Origin: a bacterium
Lineage (GTDB): Bacteria > UBA9089 > CG2-30-40-21 > SBAY01
Direction: 5' to 3'
DNA length: 40,160 bases
Assembly (NCBI GenBank): GCA_040757115.1
Contig: JBFLYA010000007.1
Location: forward strand, 1 to 40,160
Every line of letters begins with the position of its first letter. The first letter of the stretch is position 1. The position numbers and the translations under genes were made by a program. The notes below the pieces were generated by a model. That model searched no databases. It was not told the origin of the DNA and saw only the letters and a program-made list of their open reading frames with translations. Below, piece after piece: positions 6,556-14,259 of the stretch.

Positions 6556-8854
6556 TAATAAGCACTTAGAAGAATTATTGAAGCCGATTTTTATAGATGG
6601 ACTACTTGAAACCATCAATTGGTATAAATCAGATGCTCCCTATTATCTCAGGTCTATATTTAATCAGGTAGGTTTTAAAGATAGGGATGGGAAAGAGGCT
6701 ATTTACTATACCTCACCCTCAAGTCTTTCATCTCAGATTGTATATCCAAAGTCAGACAAAAATGGGCTAAAAAGGATTAAAAAAGAGGTGTTGGAGCAGA
6801 TAAATGAGTACTATAAAGCCTTTTCAAAAGACTACCTTGATTCTCTAAATTCTAACCAGCTACTTTTCCTGCTTGAGAAATTTGGTGGAAATGTGCCTAT
6901 AAAGGAATCAGAAGTTACATCAATCTTTGATGTATATAAAATTAAAGCAGCAAAAGCGGTTATCCAATTAAATAGAGAAAATTTAGAACATCACGATAAT
7001 CTGCTTATAAATATTGACCTATCAGGAATCCAGAGATTTATCTATAATATCTCTTCCTCTGGAGCATCAAAAAATCTCCGCTCCCGTTCCTTCTTTGTTG
7101 AACTTTTGTCTAATCATCTTATCTATAAAGTGTTAAATGCTTTAAACCTCCATTATGTAAATGTCATTATGAATGGTGGAGGCAATATTTACATACTTTC
7201 AGGTTGCCCCAAGGAAGATGAAGACCCTCTCATTAACATCGCCTATAGCCTTAACCGGTGGTTTCTAAGAGAATTCAATGGAAAACTTTATGCTGCCTTT
7301 AGCTATGTTAAATGTTCGGATGAGGAACTCAAGATGAATCTTCCAGGCTTATTAAGAGAAATTTCAAACCAGGCATTTACTAAAAAACGCATGAAGTTCA
7401 AAGCCATTATAGAAAGGGGTGAATTCCCTTTTGTGGAAGAAACTGACCCAAATTCTCAAAGTTGTGAAATTTGCTATAGAGATGATTCCACAATCAGAGT
7501 TCAGGAGGAGGAAGTCAGATGTTCCTTGTGCCAAAGACTTATTGAACTTGGTAATCAGATACCAAAAGCAAAATTTATCTACAGTTACAACAAGGATGAT
7601 AGAGAATGTCTACCGATAGAGGCCTCATATTATCTTTTGTCTGAAGTGAAAAAAGACTTAAGGTGTTTATGGGTTGTTTTTGAAGATAGAGAGGATTTTA
7701 TAGAAGACATTGAAGACTCTGCTACATATATATTTGTAAAGACATATATCACAAAGATTGGTGATTTGGATGAAACTGTGCTCAGAAACAAAGAGACAGA
7801 ATCAATGGTAAAAGAAGATATTGCCCCTCTTGAAGATATTGCTGAAAGTTCAAAAGGTGCGAAACTCATTGGAGCTTTAAGAATGGATGCAGACAATATA
7901 GGTAAAATTCTGCATTCCGGTTTTTACGAAGGTGCAAATCTTGAGCTCCTATCATCTCTTTCAAGAAATATGAATTATTTCTTTAAATTATATCTGGAAT
8001 CGTTATGTAAGGGAACAGAATCCCTTTCTACCAGGAACAACCATCGTTTAAGTGGTCATGTTATATATGCCGGAGGTGACGACCTTTTCATTCTTGGTGC
8101 ATGGGACAAGACTGCCTCTCTTGCAATTGACATTGGAAAAGCCTTTAAAAAATATACCTGCGAAAATATTGATATTGGTCTAAGTGGAGGACTTACACTT
8201 CACAATCCTAAATTTCCTGTAAGCAAGATGGCAGAGACATCAATGAGGGCTTTAAAAACAGCAAAAGAGAACCTTGAACCCTGTTGGATGTGCAGGAAGG
8301 AATGGATTACTTGCCCTCTTTATGAAATAGGTAAGTGCTTAAGAAAGGACTCGTTTGCCCCATTCTTTACCGAATATCTGTTATCTCGTAAAAAGAAATT
8401 TAGCGAAAGGTTTAGAACCCCCAAATATTCCCAAGAACCGCCAAGATTGAAACTTGCCCTCAAATGGGAAAAATATAAGAGAGAAGAAGCGAAGGTGGTT
8501 GATGAGGTTAATGAATATATCTTAAAACCTTTAGATGCATTTAAAAAAGGAAGCAATTTGCTACCACAGGGATTTTTTCATAATACCTTGAATTTGCTGG
8601 AGATATGGTATAATGAAGACCTGCTCTATCTTCCTAAAATTGTATGGGGTCTTGAAAAGGTTAAAAGAGAGTTGAAAAAGCAAAAGATTGAGAGCGAAGA
8701 GGGGAAATCTCTTTATGAACTTTATGAAATGTATCTCCATTTTAATAAAGGGATGTTTTCAACATTGTATATACCCCTTTCTTGGGTTATACTTTTAACC
8801 AGAGGAGGTGATGAAATTGATTACGAGAAAGCCAATGGAGGAAAAACTCTATGA
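6548..8854 (+). CDS. cas10: Type III-A CRISPR large subunit Cas10/Csm1 lacking the HD domain
   Basis: Large subunit of the type III interference complex. On target RNA binding its Palm domain makes cyclic oligoadenylates. I chose the ATG at 6548 (768 residues) because GGAAGGAGGG precedes it by the right distance; an ATG at 6524 is in frame but lacks a site. Visible parts: no HD domain; first Palm with NLLINIDLSGIQRFIY (about residues 151-166); a zinc-binding Cys4 (CEIC 306-309, CSLC 325-328); second Palm with the cyclase motif YAGGDDLFIL (GGDD at 509-512). A second Cys cluster at C579, C582, C589 and C597 sits in an insertion after the cyclase motif. With HD lost, DNA cutting by Cas10 is unlikely and signalling should dominate (inference). 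The 3' end overlaps csm2 by 44 bases. Confidence 0.93.
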   Translation: MINNKHLEELLKPIFIDGLLETINWYKSDAPYYLRSIFNQVGFKDRDGKEAIYYTSPSSLSSQIVYPKSDKNGLKRIKKEVLEQINEYYKAFSKDYLDSLNSNQLLFLLEKFGGNVPIKESEVTSIFDVYKIKAAKAVIQLNRENLEHHDNLLINIDLSGIQRFIYNISSSGASKNLRSRSFFVELLSNHLIYKVLNALNLHYVNVIMNGGGNIYILSGCPKEDEDPLINIAYSLNRWFLREFNGKLYAAFSYVKCSDEELKMNLPGLLREISNQAFTKKRMKFKAIIERGEFPFVEETDPNSQSCEICYRDDSTIRVQEEEVRCSLCQRLIELGNQIPKAKFIYSYNKDDRECLPIEASYYLLSEVKKDLRCLWVVFEDREDFIEDIEDSATYIFVKTYITKIGDLDETVLRNKETESMVKEDIAPLEDIAESSKGAKLIGALRMDADNIGKILHSGFYEGANLELLSSLSRNMNYFFKLYLESLCKGTESLSTRNNHRLSGHVIYAGGDDLFILGAWDKTASLAIDIGKAFKKYTCENIDIGLSGGLTLHNPKFPVSKMAETSMRALKTAKENLEPCWMCRKEWITCPLYEIGKCLRKDSFAPFFTEYLLSRKKKFSERFRTPKYSQEPPRLKLALKWEKYKREEAKVVDEVNEYILKPLDAFKKGSNLLPQGFFHNTLNLLEIWYNEDLLYLPKIVWGLEKVKRELKKQKIESEEGKSLYELYEMYLHFNKGMFSTLYIPLSWVILLTRGGDEIDYEKANGGKTL

Positions 8855-9314
8855 AGAGTGGGGGCTAAAAACCGCAGAGGGGATACGAAACAAGATATTT
8901 GAAAACTATTCAGGGGATGCCACACTTAAAACTATCCTTGATGCTGAAAAATTGGTGGTGTGCAGTTATGCTTTGGGTAGGATACTCTCAAGTCCTGAGG
9001 TTCGTCTTAAAGTTGCTCAGCTAAGAAGGTTTTACGAGGCACTCCTTACCATTAGAGCTATTATCGGCACTATCAGGAAAAAGCCAAAGGTAGATGCAGA
9101 TGAGTCGTTTAAAACTATGGTAAGGAATAAAATCCTGATGTTGAAACCTCGGCTTGCCGATGCTAAGGCAAGACAACCACGCGAGGTAACCCCTTTCTTT
9201 GAGGTAATCAATCCATTGATTGATATGGTAAGAGATATTGAGGATTACGACAGGCTCTGTGAGTTTGTCGAAGCAATAGTCGCCTACCACAGATATTGTG
9301 GGGGAAGAGACTAA
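8811..9314 (+). CDS. csm2: Type III-A CRISPR small subunit Csm2
   Basis: Helical small subunit that lines the crRNA-target duplex in the Csm complex. The product of about 167 residues has an N-terminal EWGLKTAEGIRNKIFENYSG and the Csm2-like block SSPEVRLKVAQLRRFYEALL, with a C-terminal helix ending CEFVEAIVAYHRYCGGRD. The start is uncertain. AGGAGG (8803-8808) is too close to the ATG at 8811, while an in-frame TTG at 8817 has ideal spacing and an ATG at 8835 is also possible. The gene overlaps the end of cas10. The following csm3 ATG lies 20 bases after its stop, with its own site. The identity is supported by position and sequence. Confidence 0.88.
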   Translation: MKLITRKPMEEKLYEEWGLKTAEGIRNKIFENYSGDATLKTILDAEKLVVCSYALGRILSSPEVRLKVAQLRRFYEALLTIRAIIGTIRKKPKVDADESFKTMVRNKILMLKPRLADAKARQPREVTPFFEVINPLIDMVRDIEDYDRLCEFVEAIVAYHRYCGGRD

Positions 9315-9334
9315 ACAAAAAGGAGGTATTTACT

Positions 9335-10246
9335 ATGGGAGAAAATGGACATAGGCTTTTAATGGGAAAGGTGCTTTTCGGGGGGAAAATTATTTTAGAG
9401 ACAGGACTTCATATCGGTGGGTCCCAGGAGTCTATGCAGATAGGTGGTGTTGACCTGCCAGTTATCAGGGATTCGGCAAACAACCTGCCCTATATTCCTG
9501 GAAGTTCTTTAAAGGGAAAACTAAGAAGCACCCTTGAGAAATTTGGAGAGCGGATTAAGGAGAATAAAAGGGAGAAACTCTCCTCCAACCGAAATATAGG
9601 AACATACAGAAATCCCTTATTCATCCACTGCTGTGAAGATGTCAGATATTCATTATCCTGTGATGTCTGCAGAATCTTTGGCTCAAGTGGTGATGATAGG
9701 TCTGTCCCAAAAGGGGAAAAGGCGGAAAATTTCCCATCACTATTGATGGTTAGAGACTGTCTTCTCGATGAAAGTCTGATAGAGGTCTCTTCTGTTTTTA
9801 CTGAGGTAAAGATAGAAACCGGTATAGACAGGACAACTATGTCTGCCAATCCAAGAAGGATTGAAAGGGTTTTGCCTGATAATGTGTTCAAATTTGAAAT
9901 GGTTTATACCGTTGACTCACTTGGATTTACAGGTAGAGACAAACCTTGCTTTAGAGAAGATGCCTTAAAAAGAGACCTGAATAACCTTCTAACTTGTATG
10001 GAGATTATCCAGAATGAAGGGATAGGAGGTTATACCTCTCGGGGTTATGGCAAGATAAAATTTACATTTAAAGAATTTGTGGGAAGGTCTCTGGGTTATT
10101 TTATGGGTGATGAGAGAAAGTGGAAGGGTAAAGTAGAAAAAGAGGGAGAATTTACCATAGAAGAGGCAAGGGGTGAGATAGACAATATTGTGAACTTTTT
10201 GAAAGAGGAGGCACAAGGTGTTATTGCTGGCAAGGATGAGATTTAA
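9335..10246 (+). CDS. csm3: Type III-A CRISPR backbone RAMP protein Csm3
   Basis: Repeating backbone subunit of the Csm complex, which cuts bound target RNA every six nucleotides. The ATG at 9335 follows AGGAGGT by seven bases, so I use it instead of an upstream in-frame start at 9296; this gives 303 residues. Motifs: LETGLHIGGS near residues 21-30, IGGVDLPVIRD (36-46) with the likely catalytic aspartate D40, PYIPGSSLKGKLRSTLE, and the RAMP glycine-rich loop GIGGYTSRGYGKIKF. A Cys-rich piece (HCCEDVRYSLSCDVCRIFGSS) matches the Cys motif before CRIFG in many Csm3 proteins. The C-terminal 60 residues after the loop are longer than usual and charged. The gene overlaps csm4 by 29 bases. Confidence 0.93.
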   Translation: MGENGHRLLMGKVLFGGKIILETGLHIGGSQESMQIGGVDLPVIRDSANNLPYIPGSSLKGKLRSTLEKFGERIKENKREKLSSNRNIGTYRNPLFIHCCEDVRYSLSCDVCRIFGSSGDDRSVPKGEKAENFPSLLMVRDCLLDESLIEVSSVFTEVKIETGIDRTTMSANPRRIERVLPDNVFKFEMVYTVDSLGFTGRDKPCFREDALKRDLNNLLTCMEIIQNEGIGGYTSRGYGKIKFTFKEFVGRSLGYFMGDERKWKGKVEKEGEFTIEEARGEIDNIVNFLKEEAQGVIAGKDEI

Positions 10247-11186
10247 AAGGGCTATATCCATTGGAGGTGGAGATTTATCCCTTGGGGAAGGATTTACCGG
10301 TATTCTTCATTCAGACACAATCTTTAGTGGTATTGCCAATAAGTTGGCTGAGATACCCAGCAATTACGATGGTGGATATTCTATAAAGGAATTAATTAGC
10401 AATTTGAACACTGATTCTCCTCCCTTTAGAATTTCCTCAGCCTTCCCTTATTTTATGGATGAATATTACCTTCCCACCCCATACGGGACAGGTGAACTGT
10501 ATCTGGAGAAATTAAAAGATGTTCCCCTCATTAAGCTCTCTGATTTTCTTGAGCTTGCCTCAGGCAACTACGAAAGAATCAAAAAGAAACCACTCAAAGA
10601 TTCTGTTAATGAGCTGATGGTAAGTTTTACTGCCCCGAGGGTGACCATTGATAGAATAACTACCTCTACAAATATCTATCAGACTACCGGATGGCTGATG
10701 AATCAAGACTGTGGGCTTTACTTTTTAATAGACCTTAAAGATGAATTACTCAAGGATAAACTTTTGCTGTGTATAAGGCTTCTGGGTGAAAGTGGAATAG
10801 GTGGTGATAGAAGCATCGGTTATGGTATTTTTGATTCAGAGCTTATTGAGATAGATAATTTGCCTGAATGGTCTGAGTTATTTCAAGAAAGAGGCGGGAA
10901 AAACACTTCTTATTATTCCCTTTCACTCTGCTATCCCTCAAACAATGATGAGGCAAAAGAGGCTATATCGTATAATATTCTTTCCAGAAAGGGCTGGATC
11001 TTCTCAAGCTCCTCTATAAAACAGAGCAAACGCAGAGAATGTAAGATGTTTGCCGAGGGCTCATTATTTAAAAGCCCAATAAAAGGTCAGATGGCAAAGG
11101 TAGCTCCCTCAAGGTTTCGCCAGGAGGAACATGAGGTCTATAGATACGGACTTGGGATGATGGTTGAAATTGTTAATCATTATTAA
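10218..11186 (+). CDS. csm4: Type III-A CRISPR protein Csm4
   Basis: RAMP subunit that binds the 5' handle of the crRNA and joins Cas10 to the backbone. The product is 322 residues from a GTG at 10218, which follows GAGGAGG by six bases; an ATG at 10236 is an alternative. Typical Csm4 features are the first strand LARMRFKRAISIGGGDLSL, LHSDTIFSGIANKL, SSAFPYFMDEYYLPTP, the RAMP loop GESGIGGDRSIGYG, and a C-terminal RYGLGMMVEI. It overlaps csm3, showing translational coupling. The next gene in this position would normally be csm5, but no RAMP protein follows. The following gene encodes a PD-(D/E)XK-like protein instead. Confidence 0.9.
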   Translation: MLLLARMRFKRAISIGGGDLSLGEGFTGILHSDTIFSGIANKLAEIPSNYDGGYSIKELISNLNTDSPPFRISSAFPYFMDEYYLPTPYGTGELYLEKLKDVPLIKLSDFLELASGNYERIKKKPLKDSVNELMVSFTAPRVTIDRITTSTNIYQTTGWLMNQDCGLYFLIDLKDELLKDKLLLCIRLLGESGIGGDRSIGYGIFDSELIEIDNLPEWSELFQERGGKNTSYYSLSLCYPSNNDEAKEAISYNILSRKGWIFSSSSIKQSKRRECKMFAEGSLFKSPIKGQMAKVAPSRFRQEEHEVYRYGLGMMVEIVNHY

Positions 11187-11196
11187 GGAGTCTTTT

Positions 11197-12096
11197 ATGG
11201 GGATTGATGCTTTAAAGTTAGATGATTATATAAAGGATTGTTTAATCCTTAAGGCAAGGTTGGAAAATGACTTTAAAACTTCGTATGAGAAACTCCTATG
11301 CTCAACAATAGACATTAAATTTACTGAGTTAAATAAAAAAATAGAACCTTTTAAAACATTTAATGATGCAAATAGAAAAATTGAAGAGGCAGGCGCACAT
11401 TTGTGCGTTATAGAAAAGGATATTCTACAGTTTGCTGGCCTTGATGCAGAGAAAACTGAGAATTTATTTAAACCAATAAAAGAATCCGTAGAGAAGATAA
11501 TTAAGAATTTTCAAAAGGGGTTAGCCATCATTAACACCGAGACAGTCCGATTATTTAAAGAAATCAGTGAATGCTCACCAGGAGACGGTAAAAGCTTTCA
11601 AGATCTTGTTCTTGAATTCTTTGATGTCATATTTATAGATGAAATAAATAGATATAGATATGGAGAGGAAGAACCAAAAGAGCTAAAAAAAAGAGAATTT
11701 AAGATTTTAAAAAGGCTTGATGGATTTTATACTAAGTGTGATTCCTTTGATGCGAAACAAAGAATAGGCTTTGAGTTTCAGGGATTAATTATAGAGTGTA
11801 AAAACAAAAGACCAGATATAAATGATTTGATGCAATGCTTTAAATATACTCTTTATTTTCAAGATACAGAATTATCTAAGGTGCCATTGACATTGTTGGT
11901 GGGTAGGGATTCACCAAGAGAAAATAGTTCAATCTGGGAGATAAATAGGAAAATATTTGATAAGTCAATAGCCAATGAAACAAGGCTTATTTTAATTCTG
12001 GATAGGAAAGATTTAGGTGAAATGAAGGAAAATAAAGTTAAAGGTAGAGATTCAGCTATGGTTATAAAAGATAAGGTGAAAAAATTCAGCTCCTAA
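11197..12096 (+). CDS. Coiled-coil PD-(D/E)XK nuclease-like protein in the csm5 position
   Basis: Not a known Cas protein as far as I can tell. I use the ATG at 11197, which follows AAGGAG by six bases (299 residues). Residues 1-125 are charged and helical, probably coiled coil, with no RAMP, CARF or SAVED features that I can see. From about 130 the sequence fits the restriction-endonuclease-like fold: GKSFQDLVLEFF (E140), KRLDGFY (D175), GLIIECKNK (E200 and K202) and a following helix with Q213. All core PD-(D/E)XK positions appear intact, so it could cut nucleic acid. It begins ten bases after csm4 and ends ten bases before the CARF gene, so it is part of the operon. Possible roles are a substitute cap subunit, an ancillary nuclease, or an unrelated guest; none can be decided from sequence. 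Confidence 0.7.
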   Translation: MGIDALKLDDYIKDCLILKARLENDFKTSYEKLLCSTIDIKFTELNKKIEPFKTFNDANRKIEEAGAHLCVIEKDILQFAGLDAEKTENLFKPIKESVEKIIKNFQKGLAIINTETVRLFKEISECSPGDGKSFQDLVLEFFDVIFIDEINRYRYGEEEPKELKKREFKILKRLDGFYTKCDSFDAKQRIGFEFQGLIIECKNKRPDINDLMQCFKYTLYFQDTELSKVPLTLLVGRDSPRENSSIWEINRKIFDKSIANETRLILILDRKDLGEMKENKVKGRDSAMVIKDKVKKFSS

Positions 12097-12106
12097 GGAG
12101 GAAAAT

Positions 12107-13090
12107 ATGGATAATTTAGAAAGTCTCTTTGAAATTTGGAAACAGAGGAATTGCAATCTGAATTTTTATTTTCAGCACATATTTAATCAGGCATTAGAGG
12201 CTCTTGCCAATAATACCACAAGTAAAATAAGAGAAGAAATAGGTAAAGGCAGATATAAAGCCTTATTCACTCCGGTTGGTTACTCTATAGAAAATATTGC
12301 CCTTATCTCTGGCTTTATTAAACCAAAGTATTTGATGATGGCTTTCTCTGAAAAAACCAGGAGTTTCCACAGAAGACATATAGATTTGGTTAAAGAGAAT
12401 ATAAAAAATATGTGTCCAGATATGAAAATTGATGAGGTTATGATTCTCAGTGATGACCAAAAAATTACCGAACAAAAAATTGTAAGCTGGATTGAAGAAA
12501 TGAATGCAGGATACAACCTTTCAAATAACCAATTGGCTATTGATCTAACCGGTGGAACAAAGCCAATGTCTATCGGTGCTTATAATGCCGCTGTATCCTT
12601 TAAAGATGTAGAGGCATTCTATCTGTGGACTGATTATGACGAAGATACTCAGATGCCAATTCCTGGCACTGAAAGGCTTGTTCAGCTAATAAAAGAAAAA
12701 TCTCAGTTAGATGAAGACTTCGTATTTGTTATTATGCCATTTAATGAGGAATTTAATAATGTTTATGACCGTATAAAGGAAGTAGTTGAAAGTTTAGGGA
12801 TGAGGTGCGAAAGGGTAGATGAACAGATTTTTTTCGGTGGGATTATGGATAAGATTAAAGAAAACTTGATAAAGGCAAGGATTATTATTGCTGAGTTATC
12901 AGAAAAGAATCTGAATGTATACTATGAGCTTGGACTATCTCATGGATATGAAAAAAGGGTAATAATGCTTACCCAGGATGTTAACAATTTGCCATTTGAT
13001 TTGCGACACTTAAGGATGGTAATTTATAATAAAAATAATCTTTTTGGGTTAAAAGAAAAACTTAGAAACGAGATTAAATCTGCTCTTTGA
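12107..13090 (+). CDS. CARF-like sensor plus TIR-like effector (type III ancillary protein)
   Basis: Predicted signal-activated effector of the CRISPR system. The 327-residue protein has two parts. Residues about 50-190 look like a CARF domain: FTPVGYSIENIALISGFIKP, then LAIDLTGGTKPMSIGAYNAA with the DLTGGTK motif (146-152) found in Card1/Can-type and Csx1-like CARF proteins, then an FYLWTDYD strand. Residues about 203-325 match the TIR-like/deoxyribosyltransferase-like fold: FVFVIMPFNEEFNNVYDRIK, ARIIIAELSEKNLNVYYELG with the conserved glutamate E274, and PFDLRHLRMVIY. The known CARF-TIR effector Cat1 degrades NAD+ on cyclic tetra-adenylate binding, and a similar role here is inference. The ATG follows TAAGGAGGAAAAT. 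It is the last gene before the CRISPR array. Confidence 0.82.
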   Translation: MDNLESLFEIWKQRNCNLNFYFQHIFNQALEALANNTTSKIREEIGKGRYKALFTPVGYSIENIALISGFIKPKYLMMAFSEKTRSFHRRHIDLVKENIKNMCPDMKIDEVMILSDDQKITEQKIVSWIEEMNAGYNLSNNQLAIDLTGGTKPMSIGAYNAAVSFKDVEAFYLWTDYDEDTQMPIPGTERLVQLIKEKSQLDEDFVFVIMPFNEEFNNVYDRIKEVVESLGMRCERVDEQIFFGGIMDKIKENLIKARIIIAELSEKNLNVYYELGLSHGYEKRVIMLTQDVNNLPFDLRHLRMVIYNKNNLFGLKEKLRNEIKSAL

Positions 13091-13093
13091 AAA

Positions 13094-13278
13094 GTGAATA
13101 AGACCTGATGAATAAGGGATTGCGACTCGTAGTAAAAAAGAGAGTCATGTTCTGGATTTGGCTTGATCCGTGCGAATAATAGACCTGATGAATAAGGGAT
13201 TGCGACAATCCAGGAAAGTTAAACAGCCAAAGTCTATTTTTGTGCGAATAATAGACCTGATGAATAAGGGATTGCGAC
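13094..13278 (+). CRISPR. CRISPR array remnant: three repeats and two spacers
   Basis: Repeats are at 13094-13126 (5' end degenerate), 13170-13206 and 13242-13278. The intact unit is 37 bp, from GTGCGAATAATAGACCTGAT to ATTGCGAC; the last eight bases match the 5' handle form of type III crRNAs, so the array is read on the plus strand. Spacers are 13127-13169 (43 bp) and 13207-13241 (35 bp). A fourth repeat survives at 13975-14011 beyond a transposase gene. The array begins four bases after the CARF-TIR gene. Confidence 0.9.
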
Positions 13279-13323
13279 GAAGAAAGCGGGACTCGGGGCT
13301 CGGGGCTCGGGGAAAAAGGAGGA

Positions 13324-13348
13324 ATGTAGTGAGGGTCTTTAGACCCGT
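13324..13348. repeat. Left REP palindrome of the transposase element
   Basis: ATGTAGTGAGGGTCTTTAGA and onward to CCCGT is an inverse of 13860-13884 with one base difference. It lies just upstream of the transposase gene. Confidence 0.65.
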
Positions 13349-13377
13349 CTTTAGTCTTTTACAGGAGGTAAAAAATT

Positions 13378-13842
13378 GTGTCAGCACCAAGATTAGAAAA
13401 TTTTGATTATATTGGTTATGCTGCTTATTCAATCACAATATGTTGTAATTTTAAACATAACTATTTTGAATCAGATAAAACAGTCCATGAATGTATAAAT
13501 ATATTAAAAGAGATTGCAGAAAAATATCAATTCAAGATTTATTTATACACATTTATGCCCGACCATTTGCACTTATGTGTTATTGGTGATTCTGAAAATG
13601 CAAATTTACAAAAGATGATTAAGATATTTAAACAGAAATGTGGATTCTGGTTTAAAAAAGAATATAATAAACAGTTGTTTCAACAAGGATACTATGACCA
13701 TATTATTAGGAAAGAAGAAGGGATTGAAAATGTAATGAAATATATTGCCAATAATCCAGTAAGAAAAGAACTATGTAAAAATTTTGAAGATTATAGATTT
13801 ACAGGTTCATTTGAGTTTGATGTAAATAAAATATTTATGTAG
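13378..13842 (+). CDS. REP-associated tyrosine transposase (Y1_Tnp family)
   Basis: Single-strand DNA transposase-like protein (RAYT/IS200-IS605 superfamily). It starts at GTG 13378, which follows AGGAGGT by eight bases, and has 154 residues. The HUH-type site reads FMPDHLHLCVIG (HLH) and the catalytic tyrosine is probably in QGYYDHIIRKEEG; the C-terminal YIANNPVRKEL motif is typical of the family. Matching REP-like palindromes flank it (13324-13348 and 13860-13908). The gene lies between two repeats of the CRISPR array, so it seems to have landed in the array. The reading frame is intact. Confidence 0.88.
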   Translation: MSAPRLENFDYIGYAAYSITICCNFKHNYFESDKTVHECINILKEIAEKYQFKIYLYTFMPDHLHLCVIGDSENANLQKMIKIFKQKCGFWFKKEYNKQLFQQGYYDHIIRKEEGIENVMKYIANNPVRKELCKNFEDYRFTGSFEFDVNKIFM

Positions 13843-13974
13843 TTTCCAGTTTAGTTTCTAAAACGGGTCTAAAGACCTCACTACATTTTAAAAGACCCTC
13901 ACTACATTTTAATAGGTTAGGTTAGTATTTTTAGCCTTGCCGAGCCACTATGTGCAAGGGGTTTTGACCCCTGC

Positions 13975-14011
13975 GTGCGAATAATAGACCTGATGAATAA
14001 GAGATTGCGAC
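13975..14011 (+). CRISPR. Fourth CRISPR repeat, separated by the transposase
   Basis: A full 37-bp copy with one change (GAG for GGG near its 3' end), in the same orientation as the array. It lies 697 bases after the third repeat, on the far side of the transposase gene. Confidence 0.85.
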
Positions 14012-14146
14012 GGCCCGCCGATGGCGGAGTTGAAAGTGAAAGTTGAAAGTGAAAGGAGAGAACGAATGGCAGAGTGAAAGTCAAAAGTGAAAGTGAAATA
14101 CGAGCTATGTTGAGTAAAATGATAGACACATTAGATAAGGAGTTCA

Positions 14147-14210
14147 TGGGGTCAAACCTTGATTATGGAATACAGAATGCCTTAACTTCAATAATCAAGG
14201 TTTGACCCCA
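14147..14210. repeat. GGGGTCAAACC palindrome
   Basis: The arms TGGGGTCAAACCTTGATTAT and ATAATCAAGGTTTGACCCCA are exact inverse copies around a 24-base loop. The same family occurs at 20039-20096 and 29850-29893. Confidence 0.7.
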
Positions 14211-14259
14211 AAATCCTCTCTATAGCTACAGAGGTCCTCCTGACAATAAACAGCGTCAA

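Larger units (their letters stand above)
13843..14259. repeat. REP palindromes, lone CRISPR repeat and simple repeats
   Basis: 13860-13884 and 13890-13908 carry the downstream palindromes of the transposase (ACGGGTCTAAAGACCTCACT and AAAGACCCTCACTACATTTT). 13955-13973 holds AAGGGGTTTTGACCCCT. A lone CRISPR repeat is at 13975-14011. 14020-14100 is a run of TTGAAAGTGAAAG repeats. 14147-14210 is a long palindrome of the GGGGTCAAACC type. I see no protein gene here. Confidence 0.6.

Noticed and set aside
9490-9891. A 133-codon open frame antisense to csm3.
   Set aside because: It lies wholly within csm3, has no start site, and its sequence resembles no protein family.
13279-13378. Additional CRISPR spacers between repeat 3 and the transposase.
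   Set aside because: The sequence is a GC-rich CTCGGGG simple repeat and a palindrome, and no repeat unit follows within spacer distance.
13145-13432. Open frames on both strands across the CRISPR array, giving repeated MNKGLR-like or RNPLFIRSIIRT-like peptides.
   Set aside because: They are translations of the 37-bp repeat and have no ribosome binding site or family features.
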